A stretch of 64,000 nt of DNA, taken from contig RHKY01000012.1 in assembly GCA_008363385.1 (NCBI GenBank), positions 1 through 64,000 of the forward strand, read 5' to 3'. Shown piece after piece: positions 48,850-58,300 of this stretch (the stretch's first letter is position 1; each line of letters begins with the position of its first letter). A program made the position numbers and the translations under genes. The notes beneath the pieces were generated by a model. That model ran no database searches and was not told the DNA's origin. It saw only the letters and a list, made by a program, of their open reading frames with translations. The DNA comes from Acidobacteriota bacterium (GTDB lineage Bacteria; Acidobacteriota; Thermoanaerobaculia; UBA5066).

Positions 48850-51246
48850 GTGCGCCTGTCGTGGGGGGACGGCGCCCCGTCCCCGGCCGTCCCGGCGGCG
48901 CTGGCGGCCGCGTCCGGGGTCGGCCTCGGGCTCGCGATGCCGGTGCCGCCGCTCGCGGGCGGGCTCCTCGCGCTCGTCCTCGCCTCCCTCGCCGCCGCGG
49001 CGGCGGGCGCCGTCCGGCCCTCGCGCCTCCTCGGCAGCGGGCTCCTCGTCCTGCTCGGTGTGGCGGGCCTCGTGCAGGCCCGGAGGCTCGTCACGGACCC
49101 CCGCCACGCCGACGCCGCTCTCGTCTCGGCCCTCCCGGAGGGGAACGTCTGCGAGGTGACGGGGCGCCTGCAGGGGCCGTGGAGGGCGAGCGGGTCGCTC
49201 CGGGTGGCCGACCTCGAGGTCGAGAGCGTGCGGAACGGCGAGCGGGTCCTGCCGGTCGCTGGCCCGGTCCGGCTGGTCGTCGGCGGCCGGACGAGCGCGG
49301 ACGAGGCGGCGGGGGCCGGCGAGAGGGTCCGCGCCCGCGGGGAGCTGCGGCTCCCGGACGTCTCGGCCGACCCGCGCTCGCCCTTCCGGCTGCCGCCCCG
49401 TCCCCGGCTCGCGCTGAAGAGCGCGCTCCAGGTCGAGCGGCTCGGCCCGGCCACCGGCCTCCTGGGGCCCGTCCACCGGGCGCACCGGGCGCTGCTCCTG
49501 CAGATCCGGCGGAACCTGCCCGGCGACGGTGACGAGGACCGGACGGCGCGGGCCCTCGTCCTGGCGCTCCTGATCGGCGAGACCGCGGACCTGCCGCCGC
49601 GGGCCGTCACTGCCTTCCGGGACGGCGGGGCCGCCCACGTCCTGGCCGTGTCGGGCCTCCAGGTGGCGTTCCTGGCGCTCCTCCTCCACCGGCTGCTGCC
49701 GACGAGGCTCGTCTCGCTCGGGAGCCGTGACGCGATCGTGCTGGCCGCCACGGCCTGCTACGCGGTCTTCGCCGGCGGGAGCCCGCCCGTCGTCCGCGCC
49801 GCGCTGACGATCGGCGTCTACCTCGGGGCGCGCCTCCTCGGGAGGCCGGTTGCCGCCTGGCAGGCCGTCGGAGCCTCTGCCCTCGTGCTCCTGCTCCTCG
49901 ACCCGGGCGTCCTCCTGGACGCCGGGTTCCTCCTGACCTACTCGGCGGTGGCGGGCCTCTCGGCCTTCGGCGTCCCTCTCTCGGCGGCGCTGCGCCGGAC
50001 GGGCCTCCCCGCCTGGGCGGCCGGCGCGGCGGGGGCGACCGCCGGAGCGGAGCTGGCGGTCCTTCCGGTCCAGGCGTACGCCTTCCACGTCGTCCCGCTC
50101 GTCGGCCTCGCCTCCAACCTGGTCGTGGTCCCCCTGTCGCTCCTCTTCCTCCTCGCCGCGCTCGCGCTGCTCCCCGCCCTCCTCCTCGGGCCGGTTCCCG
50201 CGTCGGCAGCCCTCGTGCCGCTCCGGCTCCTCTCGGACGGCCTCCTCTTCACGCTCGACCTGTTCGACCGCCTCGGCGCGCTCCGGTTCGTGCCGGCCCC
50301 CTCGTGGGGCCTCTCGGTCCTCCTGGGCCTCCTCCTGGCCGGCGCCGTGGTCCCCCTCCCGAGGCGGCTCCGGGCCGCGTCGCTCGCCGCCGCCCTAGCC
50401 CTCGGGCTGTTCGTCGTGGCCCGGCCCTCGACGCCGGCCGCCCCCGGGACGCACGAGCTCCTGGCGCTCGACGTGGGGCAGGGGGACGCGTGGCTCCTCC
50501 GCTCCGGCACCGGCGCCGTCCTCGTGGACGGGGGCGGCAGCCACGACGCGGAGTACGAGTTCGGCCGGCTCCGGCTCCTGCCGCTCCTCTCGCGGGCCGG
50601 AGCGGTCCGCTTCGAGGCGGTGGCGCTGACCCACCCGCACCCGGACCACGGGCGGGGGCTCGCGGGGCTCCTCGCCGTGGCGCCGGTCGGGCAGCTGGCG
50701 ATCCCGCGGGGAGCGGAGCGGAACGAGGTCCTGGACGAGGTCCTGCAGGCGGCGGCGAGGCGCGCGGTGCCGATCGAGCGGTACGGTGCGGGGGAGTCGC
50801 TGGCGCCTTCGGGGATCCGCCTGGACGTCCTCCACCCGGGTCCCGGGGCCTACTGGCGGGCACGGGCCAACAACGGCTCCCTCGTCCTCCGGGCGTCCCT
50901 GGGCGGGAGGACCGCGCTCCTGACCGGAGACGTCGAGGCGGCGGCCGAGGCGGACCTGGCCTCGCGGGGGGCGCCGCTTCGCGCCGACGTCCTGAAGGTG
51001 GCGCACCACGGGAGCGGGACGTCCACGACCCCCGGTTTCCTCTCCCGGGTCGCGCCGCGCGTGGCCCTCGTCGGCGTCGGCCGAAGGAACCGCTTCGGCC
51101 ACCCCTCGCCCGCGGTCCTCTCGCGGCTCTCCGAGGCCGGGGCGAAGGTCCTGAGGACCGACCGGGACGGCGGCTTCGGCCTCCTCGTCCGGCAGGGACG
51201 GCTCCTGCCGCTCTTCTCCGAGGACCCTCCGGGAGGCCCCCGATGA
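48850..51246 (+). CDS. comEC: ComEC/Rec2-type DNA uptake channel
   Basis: 798 residues. Several N-terminal membrane helices precede a DUF4131-type soluble domain (residues ~85-190). The competence channel block follows (GGAAHVLAVSGLQVAFLALL, about eight helices), then a C-terminal metallo-beta-lactamase fold (ALDVGQGDAWLLRSGTGAVL and the metal motif THPHPDHGRG). ComEC carries single-stranded DNA across the inner membrane in natural transformation. Length and all three domains are intact. The miaA start overlaps its stop. No other com genes are in the window. Confidence 0.92.
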   Translation: MRLSWGDGAPSPAVPAALAAASGVGLGLAMPVPPLAGGLLALVLASLAAAAAGAVRPSRLLGSGLLVLLGVAGLVQARRLVTDPRHADAALVSALPEGNVCEVTGRLQGPWRASGSLRVADLEVESVRNGERVLPVAGPVRLVVGGRTSADEAAGAGERVRARGELRLPDVSADPRSPFRLPPRPRLALKSALQVERLGPATGLLGPVHRAHRALLLQIRRNLPGDGDEDRTARALVLALLIGETADLPPRAVTAFRDGGAAHVLAVSGLQVAFLALLLHRLLPTRLVSLGSRDAIVLAATACYAVFAGGSPPVVRAALTIGVYLGARLLGRPVAAWQAVGASALVLLLLDPGVLLDAGFLLTYSAVAGLSAFGVPLSAALRRTGLPAWAAGAAGATAGAELAVLPVQAYAFHVVPLVGLASNLVVVPLSLLFLLAALALLPALLLGPVPASAALVPLRLLSDGLLFTLDLFDRLGALRFVPAPSWGLSVLLGLLLAGAVVPLPRRLRAASLAAALALGLFVVARPSTPAAPGTHELLALDVGQGDAWLLRSGTGAVLVDGGGSHDAEYEFGRLRLLPLLSRAGAVRFEAVALTHPHPDHGRGLAGLLAVAPVGQLAIPRGAERNEVLDEVLQAAARRAVPIERYGAGESLAPSGIRLDVLHPGPGAYWRARANNGSLVLRASLGGRTALLTGDVEAAAEADLASRGAPLRADVLKVAHHGSGTSTTPGFLSRVAPRVALVGVGRRNRFGHPSPAVLSRLSEAGAKVLRTDRDGGFGLLVRQGRLLPLFSEDPPGGPR

Positions 51247-52196
51247 CGCGCCGGCCGCGAGGGGTCCTGGCGATCCTGGGCCCGACGGCGACCGGGAAGA
51301 GCGCCCTCGCGGTGGCCGTCGCCGAGCGGCTCGGCGGGGAGGTGATCTCCGCGGACGCGTTCGCGGTCTACCGGGGCCTGGACGTCGGGACGGCCAAGCC
51401 CTCGGCCGGGGAGCGGCGCGGGGTGCCGCACCACCTGATCGACGTCCGGGAGCCGGCCGAGCGCTACAGCGCGGGGGAGTTCGCGCGGGAGGCCCGCGCC
51501 GCCGCCGAGGAGGTCCTGTCCCGCGGGCGTCTGCCGATCCTCTGCGGCGGGACCGGCTTCTACGTCCGGGCCTTCTTCGACGGGCTCTTCGAAGGCCCCA
51601 CGCGCGACGAGCGGACGCGCGAGGCCCTGGCGGCCGTCCACCGCCGGCGCGGCCCCGGCTTCCTGGCGCGGGCCGTGGCGCTCCTGGACCCAGCGAGCGC
51701 GGGCCGCGTCGGGCCGAACGACGCCGTCCGCGCGACCCGCCTCCTGGAGATCGCGCTCTCGACGGGCCGCGCGCCGTCGGAGCTCTTCCGCTCGAGCCCC
51801 GGCCCCCGGTGGGAACGGCCCTCGGTGCGCGTCCTCCTCTCGTTGCCGCGACCGGTGCTCTATGAAAGAATCGAGCGGCGTTTCACGGCCCTCATGAGCG
51901 CCTCCCTGCCTGCCGAAGTCTCGGGTCTCCTCCGATCGGGCGTGCCGCCCACGGCGCCCGCCTTCTCGGCCATCGGCTACCGCGAGACCGTCCAGCTGGT
52001 CGAGGGGCGGATCGGCGAGGCCGAGTGGCGCGAGCAGGTCGTCCGGGCGACGCGGCGCTTCGCCAAGCGTCAGGAGACCTGGTTCCGGTCCGAGACGGGC
52101 CTCCTCTCTCTCCGCGCCGACCGCGCCGACCTCGTCGACGCCGTGGTCGCGGGTTCCGCTCCGCTCTTCTCTCCATCCGAAGGGGGACTCCGATGA
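51243..52196 (+). CDS. miaA: tRNA dimethylallyltransferase
   Basis: 317 residues, ATGA overlap with comEC. P-loop GPTATGKSALAVAVAERLGG, ISADAFAVYRGLDVGTAKP (the tRNA-contacting Asp/Thr region), PHHLIDV and GGTGFYVRA are all canonical; the usual SRQVY is ADAFAVY here. MiaA adds dimethylallyl to A37 of UNN-reading tRNAs. It is followed directly by hfq, the arrangement also seen in many proteobacteria. Confidence 0.95.
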   Translation: MTRRPRGVLAILGPTATGKSALAVAVAERLGGEVISADAFAVYRGLDVGTAKPSAGERRGVPHHLIDVREPAERYSAGEFAREARAAAEEVLSRGRLPILCGGTGFYVRAFFDGLFEGPTRDERTREALAAVHRRRGPGFLARAVALLDPASAGRVGPNDAVRATRLLEIALSTGRAPSELFRSSPGPRWERPSVRVLLSLPRPVLYERIERRFTALMSASLPAEVSGLLRSGVPPTAPAFSAIGYRETVQLVEGRIGEAEWREQVVRATRRFAKRQETWFRSETGLLSLRADRADLVDAVVAGSAPLFSPSEGGLR

Positions 52197-52432
52197 ACCT
52201 CGCCAAGCCTCCGATCAACGTGCAAGACGGGTTCTTCTACCAGCTCCGCAAGGACAACACGACCGTCGAGGTGACCCTCCTGTCCGAGACCCGGCGCGTG
52301 GGCCGGATCCGCCGGTTCGACAAGTACGCCGTCGTCCTCGAGGTGGAGGGACGCGAGGAGCTGATCTACAAGCACGCGATCGCGTCGGTGGCGGTGCAGA
52401 CGCCTCCGTCACCGCGCCCGGCGGCCCCCTAG
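52193..52432 (+). CDS. hfq: RNA chaperone Hfq
   Basis: 79 residues, ATGA overlap with miaA. Sm1 motif NVQDGFFYQLRKDNTTVEV, with the conserved Gln of the proximal face, and Sm2 motif LIYKHAIASV are present. The C-terminal tail is short and Pro-rich. The hexamer pairs small RNAs with mRNAs. The glycine of the usual GxxLxGxI is altered (LLSETRRVGRI), a variation seen in divergent Hfqs. Confidence 0.94.
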   Translation: MNLAKPPINVQDGFFYQLRKDNTTVEVTLLSETRRVGRIRRFDKYAVVLEVEGREELIYKHAIASVAVQTPPSPRPAAP

Positions 52433-52441
52433 GGCCCGGGC

Positions 52442-53767
52442 TTGGCCCGTGCCCCCGCGAGGGAGGCGCCCCTCCGACGCGCCCTCGCCCTCGCGCTCGT
52501 CGCCGCCTCCTGCGCCACGACGCCGCCGCCCCGGACGCCCCCTCCGGAGCCGGAGGCCGCCTGGGGCTTCCGGGACCCGGCCTCGGGCCGCGACCCGGCA
52601 CGGCTCTCGACCCGCGACCAGCGGCTGATCGGGGAGGGCCTGGCCGCGGTCAGGCGAGGGGACGGCGCCGCGGCGCGGCGCCTCTTCGAGCAGGGGGCCT
52701 CGCGCGCCTCTGACCCCGTCCCCTTCCGGCTGGGCCTGGCCTACGCCGCGGCCGCCGAGGGGGAGACGGCGGAAGCCGAGGAGGCTCTGCGGACGCTCCT
52801 GGCCGCGGAGGCCGGGTACGTGCCCGCCGTCGAGGCGCTGGCGGACCTGGAGGCCTCGACCGGGAGGGAGCGCGAGGCCATGGACGGCTACCGCGCCGTC
52901 CTGCGCGCGCTCCCGGGGGACCGCCGAGCCGCCGCGCGGGTGGAGGCGATGCGGCGCGCCCTGGTGTCGGCCCGCAGGTCGGAGGCCGAGGAGGCGCTCG
53001 CCGCCGGGGAGCTGGAGCGGGCGCGGCGGGCGGGAGTCTCCCTCGTCGAGCTCGACCCGCGGGCGGCGACGGGGTTCCAGGTCCTGGCCCGGACGGCCGA
53101 GGCGAGCGGCCGGCCCGAGGACGCCTACGCGTGGGCGATCCAGGCCCGAAACCTGGTTCCCCGGGACCCTGCCTGGACCGAGGTCGTGGCACGGCTGGCG
53201 ATGGAGACCGCCCGTTTCGCCGAGGCCGCCGGCTTCTACGACGAGCTGGCCACCGGGTCGCCGGTCTTCGCGGAGAAGGCCGAGGCTGCCCGGCTGGAGT
53301 TCCGGATCCAGAACCTCCCGGCCTCCCCCCGCGGCGCCGCCCTCTCCCCCCGCCTGACCCGGGTGCAGCTGGCGGTCCTCCTCTGGGCCACGGTCGCCGA
53401 GGTCCGCGACGACGCGGCCGCCGGCCCGGCGGAGGTGGCCGTGGACGTCGTCGACCACCCGGAGCGGAGCGCCCTGATCCGGGCCATCTCGCTCGGCTTC
53501 CTCGCCGTCGACCGCGACACCCACCGGGTGGGGGTGGAGGCGGCCGTCCCTCGCGCGGAGCTCGCCAGGCAGCTGCACCGGCTGGCCCGCCTCGTCGCGC
53601 GAGGACGGAGGCTCCCGGCCTGCCTGGCCTCGGACCCGCCCGCCCTGACGGCGCTCCAGGAATGCGGGATACTCTCGCCATCCGCGGCGAGAGGCGTGAC
53701 CGGGCGGGAGGCCCTGCGGGCCGTCGAGCGCACGGCCCGCCTGGCGCGCGAAGGAGGAAACCGATGA
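52442..53767 (+). CDS. TPR-containing lipoprotein
   Basis: 441 residues from a TTG nine bases after hfq. A lipoprotein signal (LRRALALALVAASC, Cys24) is followed by a Pro/Thr tether and about six tetratricopeptide-like helical repeats (for example AVRRGDGAAARRLFEQGASR and AEAEEALRTLLAAEAGYVPA). The C-terminal 170 residues (TRVQLAVLLWATVAEVRD onward) resemble a surface-layer-homology-like helical region. It probably acts as a periplasmic scaffold. Its ATGA overlap with the Crp-type gene indicates coupled expression. Confidence 0.8.
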   Translation: MARAPAREAPLRRALALALVAASCATTPPPRTPPPEPEAAWGFRDPASGRDPARLSTRDQRLIGEGLAAVRRGDGAAARRLFEQGASRASDPVPFRLGLAYAAAAEGETAEAEEALRTLLAAEAGYVPAVEALADLEASTGREREAMDGYRAVLRALPGDRRAAARVEAMRRALVSARRSEAEEALAAGELERARRAGVSLVELDPRAATGFQVLARTAEASGRPEDAYAWAIQARNLVPRDPAWTEVVARLAMETARFAEAAGFYDELATGSPVFAEKAEAARLEFRIQNLPASPRGAALSPRLTRVQLAVLLWATVAEVRDDAAAGPAEVAVDVVDHPERSALIRAISLGFLAVDRDTHRVGVEAAVPRAELARQLHRLARLVARGRRLPACLASDPPALTALQECGILSPSAARGVTGREALRAVERTARLAREGGNR

Positions 53768-54471
53768 CCGTGAACGAGGTGCTGGCTCGCGTCCCCCTGT
53801 TCGAGGGGCTCTCGGCGGGAGACCGGACGACGCTGGCCCAGACGGCGACCGTCCGGAGCTACCGGAGGGGGGAGAGGATCGTCACCCAGGGCGAGCCAGG
53901 GACGTCGTTCTTCGTGATCTGCCGGGGTCGGGTCTCGGTGACGGTCCTCTCGCCGGACGGCCGGGAGGTCGTCCTGTCGGCCCTCGGCACGGGCGACCAC
54001 TTCGGCGAGATGGCCCTCCTCGACGACTCTCCCCGCTCGGCGACCGTGGTGGCCTCCGAGCGGTCCGAGCTCGCCGTCATCACGCGGGAGGCGTTCCTCG
54101 AGCTCCTCCGCTCGAACTTCGTCCTGACGAAGGCGCTCCTGGCCTCCTTCTCGCGCCGCCTGCGGCGGGCCAACGCCACGATCGAGGGGCTGGCGTCGCT
54201 CGACGTGAAGGGCCGCCTCGCCCGCTACTTCCGGGACCTCGCCACGAGCCGGGGCCGGCAGGCGGGGGGCGGCTGGACGGTCGTCGTGAGGCCCTCCCAG
54301 CGGGAGATCGCCGACACCATCGGGTCCAGCCGGGAGACGGTCTCGCGCACGATGACGCAGCTGGCCAAGGAGAGCCTCCTGGTGCCGAAGGGCCGCGTCG
54401 TCTACGTCCGGTTCGAGGCCGAAGCGGGGCGGGCGGCCGCCCCGGCGGCGCCGGTCCGGGCTTCGGCCTGA
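53764..54471 (+). CDS. Crp/Fnr-family transcriptional regulator
   Basis: 235 residues. The N-terminal cyclic-nucleotide-binding fold (VPLFEGLSAGDRTTLAQTAT, GTGDHFGEMALLDDSPRSAT) includes the phosphate-cassette-like GEMALLDDSPRSA, which is compatible with cNMP binding. No FNR-type cysteine cluster is present. The winged helix (PSQREIADTIGSSRETVSRT) is C-terminal. The ligand and regulon are unknown. It may control this operon or respond to second messengers. Confidence 0.93.
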   Translation: MTVNEVLARVPLFEGLSAGDRTTLAQTATVRSYRRGERIVTQGEPGTSFFVICRGRVSVTVLSPDGREVVLSALGTGDHFGEMALLDDSPRSATVVASERSELAVITREAFLELLRSNFVLTKALLASFSRRLRRANATIEGLASLDVKGRLARYFRDLATSRGRQAGGGWTVVVRPSQREIADTIGSSRETVSRTMTQLAKESLLVPKGRVVYVRFEAEAGRAAAPAAPVRASA

Positions 54472-54487
54472 GGGGGACGCCGCCGGC

Positions 54488-55126
54488 GTGACCACCGAGC
54501 TGCGCCCGTTCACCCTCCCGAACCTCCTGACCTTCGCGCGGCTCGTCGCCCTCCCGTTCCTGATCGTGGCCATCGTGGAGGGGAACCACGAGCAGGCCTT
54601 CTGGATCTTCTTCGCGGCGGCCGTCTCCGACTTCGTCGACGGGTTCCTGGCGCGGCACTTCGGCATGGCCTCGCCGCTCGGGGCCTACCTCGACCCGATC
54701 GCCGACAAGCTCTTCCTCGTCTCGACGTTCATCGCCTTCGCTCTCCGATCGACGCCGTCCAACGTCCACATCCCCCTCTGGCTCGTCATCCTGACCGTCA
54801 CGCGGGACCTCCTGATCGTGGTCGTGGCCCTCGTCATGGCGATCGCGCTCGACATCCGGTCCTTCCCGCCGACCTTCCTCGGCAAGGCGAACACGTTCGC
54901 CGAGATCTCGACCGTCGTCGCCATCCTGATGAACAACATCGGCAGGATGCCCGGGTGGGTGCCCCGGGCCTGCTTCACCGCGGTCTTCCTGCTGACGATC
55001 GCCTCTGGGCTCCACTACATCCTCCGCGCCTCCCTCGCCGTCGCCCGGGCCACCGGGGCGCGGGGCGGGGCCGGGCCGGAGGCAGCCCCGGATGCCCCGG
55101 GACCGACCGCCCCGGGACCGACTTGA
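54488..55126 (+). CDS. pgsA: CDP-diacylglycerol-glycerol-3-phosphate 3-phosphatidyltransferase
   Basis: 212 residues, about five membrane helices. The CDP-alcohol phosphotransferase motif is DFVDGFLARHFGMASPLGAY with LDPIADK. The N terminus FTLPNLLTFARLVALPFLIV is typical of PgsA. It makes phosphatidylglycerolphosphate, the precursor of phosphatidylglycerol and cardiolipin. A cardiolipin synthase of the same superfamily is an alternative. The C terminus is a disordered Gly/Ala/Pro tail. It is the last gene of the long plus-strand run. Confidence 0.87.
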   Translation: MTTELRPFTLPNLLTFARLVALPFLIVAIVEGNHEQAFWIFFAAAVSDFVDGFLARHFGMASPLGAYLDPIADKLFLVSTFIAFALRSTPSNVHIPLWLVILTVTRDLLIVVVALVMAIALDIRSFPPTFLGKANTFAEISTVVAILMNNIGRMPGWVPRACFTAVFLLTIASGLHYILRASLAVARATGARGGAGPEAAPDAPGPTAPGPT

Positions 55127-55152
55127 CGGACCCGGGGCCGAGGGGCTAAAAG
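55123..55152 (+). promoter_or_regulatory. Promoter of tRNA-Gly
   Basis: TTGACG (55123-55128, overlapping the pgsA stop), 18 bases, TAAAAG (55147-55152). Expected transcription start near 55159, 11 bases before the mature tRNA. Confidence 0.55.
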
Positions 55153-55169
55153 GACGTTCCCTGCCGAGG

Positions 55170-55245
55170 GCGGGCGTAACTCAGTTGGTAGAGTGACAGC
55201 TTCCCAAGCTGTAGGTCGTGGGTTCAAATCCCATCGCCCGCTCCA
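55170..55245 (+). tRNA. tRNA-Gly (CCC)
   Basis: Acceptor arms GCGGGCG and CGCCCGC, anticodon arm ACAGC/GCTGT with loop TTCCCAA (anticodon CCC), T-arm GGTTCAAATCC, and an encoded CCA at 55243-55245. Confidence 0.96.
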
Positions 55246-55257
55246 GTGAACGCCCCA

Positions 55258-55281
55258 CGAGGCCGCCGCGAGGCGGCCTCG
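55258..55281 (+). terminator. Strong hairpin after tRNA-Gly
   Basis: Perfect 10-bp arms CGAGGCCGCC and GGCGGCCTCG around a GCGA tetraloop, starting 13 bases after the tRNA. There is no U-tract. It also lies just past the end of the convergent gltB, so it may serve both strands. Confidence 0.55.
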
Positions 55282-55330
55282 GTCGCTTCCGGGGAGCCGG
55301 GGACCGGGGAGGCCCGGGACCCGGACGCGC

Positions 55331-58300
55331 TCAGGCCGCGGCTTCCGACGGGGCTTCCGGGTCCTCTCCGAGCCGGGCCCGGACGGAGCGCCTCAGGGCG
55401 GCGACGCGCTCGGCCGCTCCCTCGTCCCGGGGCACGACCTTCCGGAAGCGAGGCAGGTAGCTCTCCCACCCCAGGAGGATCGCCCGCGCCCGGGGCGAGA
55501 GGGTGCGTCGCAGGTGCTCGAGGACGAGCCGCTTCAGGAGTTCGGCGTCCTCGCCGTCCAGGGCGGCGATCTCGACGAGCTCGCGGTTGACGCGCGAGGC
55601 GAACGTCCCGTCCTCGTCCAGGACGTAGGCGACGCCGTTCGACATCCCCGCCCCGAAGTTCCGTCCCGCGCGCCCGAGGACCGCGACGAGCCCGCCGGTC
55701 ATGTACTCGCAGGCGTGGTTCCCGGCCCCCTCGACGACCGCGACGGCTCCCGAGTTCCTCACGGCGAACCGGTCCCCGGCCTGCCCGGCCGCGAGCAGCA
55801 GCCCCCCCGTGGCGCCGTAAAGGGCCGTGTTGCCGAGGATCTGGTTCTCGTGCGTCGCCTCGGCGTGCGCCGCCTGCCGGAAGGGCCGGATGGTGATCTC
55901 GCCGCCCGAGAGGCCCTTGCCCACCGTGTCGTTGGCCTCCCCCTCGAGGTCGAGGTGCATCCCGGGGAGCGAGAAGGCGCCGAAGCTCTGCCCGGCGCTC
56001 CCGACGAAGCGGAGGCGGACCCGTCCCGGGGGGAGGCCCGCGTCGCCGAAGCGCTCGGCGATCGTCCCGGCGATCCGGGCCCCGACCGTGAGGTGGTGGT
56101 TGCGGACGGGGTAGCTCCCCGTGAACGGCTCGCCGGAGGCCAGAGAGGGGAGGAGGTCGTGGAGGATCTCGGCGTCGAGCGAGACGAGCCCGGGACGGCG
56201 GTTCCGCTCCGCGGTCCGCCGCCGCGCGGCTCCCTCCTCGGCGACCGGAGAGAAGAGCGGGGAGAGGTCCAGCTTGGCGGCGCGGGGCGCCCCCTCGGGG
56301 ACCCGGGCGCAGAGGAGGTCGCTCCGCCCGATCGCCTCGTCGAGCGTCCGGAAGCCGAGCGAGGCCAGGATCCCCCGGACCTCCCCGGCCATCCGCGTGA
56401 AGTAGGCCACCACGGCCTCCGGCGTCCCCCGGAACTTCGCGCGGAGGTCCTCCCGCTGCGTCGTGATGCCGGTGGGGCAGGTGTTGAGGTGGCACTGCCG
56501 CGCCATCACGCAGCCGAGCGCGACGAGGGGCGCCGTCCCGAAGCCGTACGACTCGGCGCCGAGGAGCGCGGCGACGACGACGTCGCGCCCCGACCGGAAG
56601 CCCCCGTCCACGCGCACCTCCACCCGGTGCCTCAGGCCGTTGCGGAGGAGGGCCGCCTGCGTCTCGGCCAGCCCCAGCTCCCACGGCGACCCCGCGTGCT
56701 TGATCGAGGAGAGGGGCGAGGCGCCGGTGCCGCCGGCGTGCCCGGCGACGAGGACGTAGTCGGCGAAGGCCTTGGCCACCCCGGCCGCGACCGTCCCGAC
56801 GCCGGCCTCCGCGACGAGCTTCACCCCGACGCGCGCGCGCGGGTTGACCGTCTTCAGGTCGTGGATCAGCTGCGCGAGGTCCTCGATCGAGTAGATGTCG
56901 TGGTGGGGCGGGGGAGAGATCAGGGTGACGCCCGGGACCGCGTGCCTCAGGCGCGCGATCAGCTCGGTCACCTTGTGGCCCGGGAGCTGCCCCCCCTCGC
57001 CCGGCTTGGCGCCCTGGACGATCTTCACCTCGAGCTCGTCGGCCCGGACGAGGTACTCGGTCGTCACGCCGAAGCGCCCGGAGGCGACCTGCTTGATCCG
57101 GTTGTCGGCCCGCGTCCCGCCCGGCCCGTCGCGCCAGGAGGCCGGGTCCTCGCCCCCTTCGCCCGAGTTGGAGCGCGCCCCGATCCGGTTCATGGCCACC
57201 GCCAGCGCCGCGTGCGCCTCGGGCGAGAGCGCCCCGAGCGACATCGCCGAGGCGACGAAGCGGGGGAGGATCGCGGAGACGGGCTCCACCTCCTCGACCG
57301 GCACCGGCTCCGTCGGCCGGAAGCCCAGGAGGTCCCGCAGGGCCACCGGGCGCTGCGTGCCGAGCTTCTCGAGGAGGGCGGACCACGTCTCCGGGGCGTC
57401 GGTCCGGGCGGCCCGCTGGACGGCGCCGACGACCAGCGGGGACCAGGCGTGCTCCTCGGAGTCGCGGCGGAACCGGACGCGGCCGAGGTCGGCCGGCGCC
57501 GGAGCCCCCTCGGGCGGGTAGGCCGCCTGGTGGCGCGCGAGCCCGTCCTCGGCCAGCTCGGCCAGGCCGATCCCGCCGACGGGCGAGGCGGTGCCGGAGA
57601 AGGCGAGGTCCACGACGTCCGGGCCGAGCCCGATGGCGTCGAAGGTCTGCGCGCCGCAGTACGAGGAGAGCGTCGCGATCCCCATCTTCGACAGGACCTT
57701 CAGGAGCCCCTTCTCGGCGGCGGCGCGGTACGTCCTCGCCGCCTCGTCGAGGCCCCCCTCGGCCTCACCCGCCCGGGAACGGACCGTCTCCAGCGCCAGC
57801 CACGGGTGGACCGCCTCGGCGCCGTAGCCGAAGAGGCACGCGAGGTGGTGGACGTCGAAGGCGTCCCCGGCCTCGGCCACGAGCCCCACCTGCGCCCGCA
57901 AGGCGAGCCTCACGAGGTGACGCCTCACGGCGCCGACGGCCAGGAGCATCGGGATCGGGGCGCGGCCCGCGCCCGCGTCGCGGTCCGAGAGGACCAGGAT
58001 CCGGGTCCCCTTCCGGACCTCGCGCTCGGCGGCCTCGCAGAGCGCCCGGATCGCCGCGAGGAGCCCGGCGGTCCCGTCGAGGGGCGGCCAGAGGGCGGAG
58101 AGCGCCGCCACGGAGAGCCGGGTCTGGGTCAGGAGGCCGGCCATCTCGCCGTCGAGGAGGACCGGGTGCTCCAGCCGGACGACCCGCGCGAAGGAGGCCT
58201 TCTCCTCCAGGAGCGGCGACCCCGACGGTCCGAGGTGCATCCGGAGGGACATGACCATCGTCTCGCGGAGCGGGTCGATGGGCGGGTTCGTCACCTGCGC

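Noticed and set aside
53764-54471. FNR-type oxygen sensor
   Set aside because: The N-terminal Fe-S cysteines are absent; it is a Crp-like member of the family.
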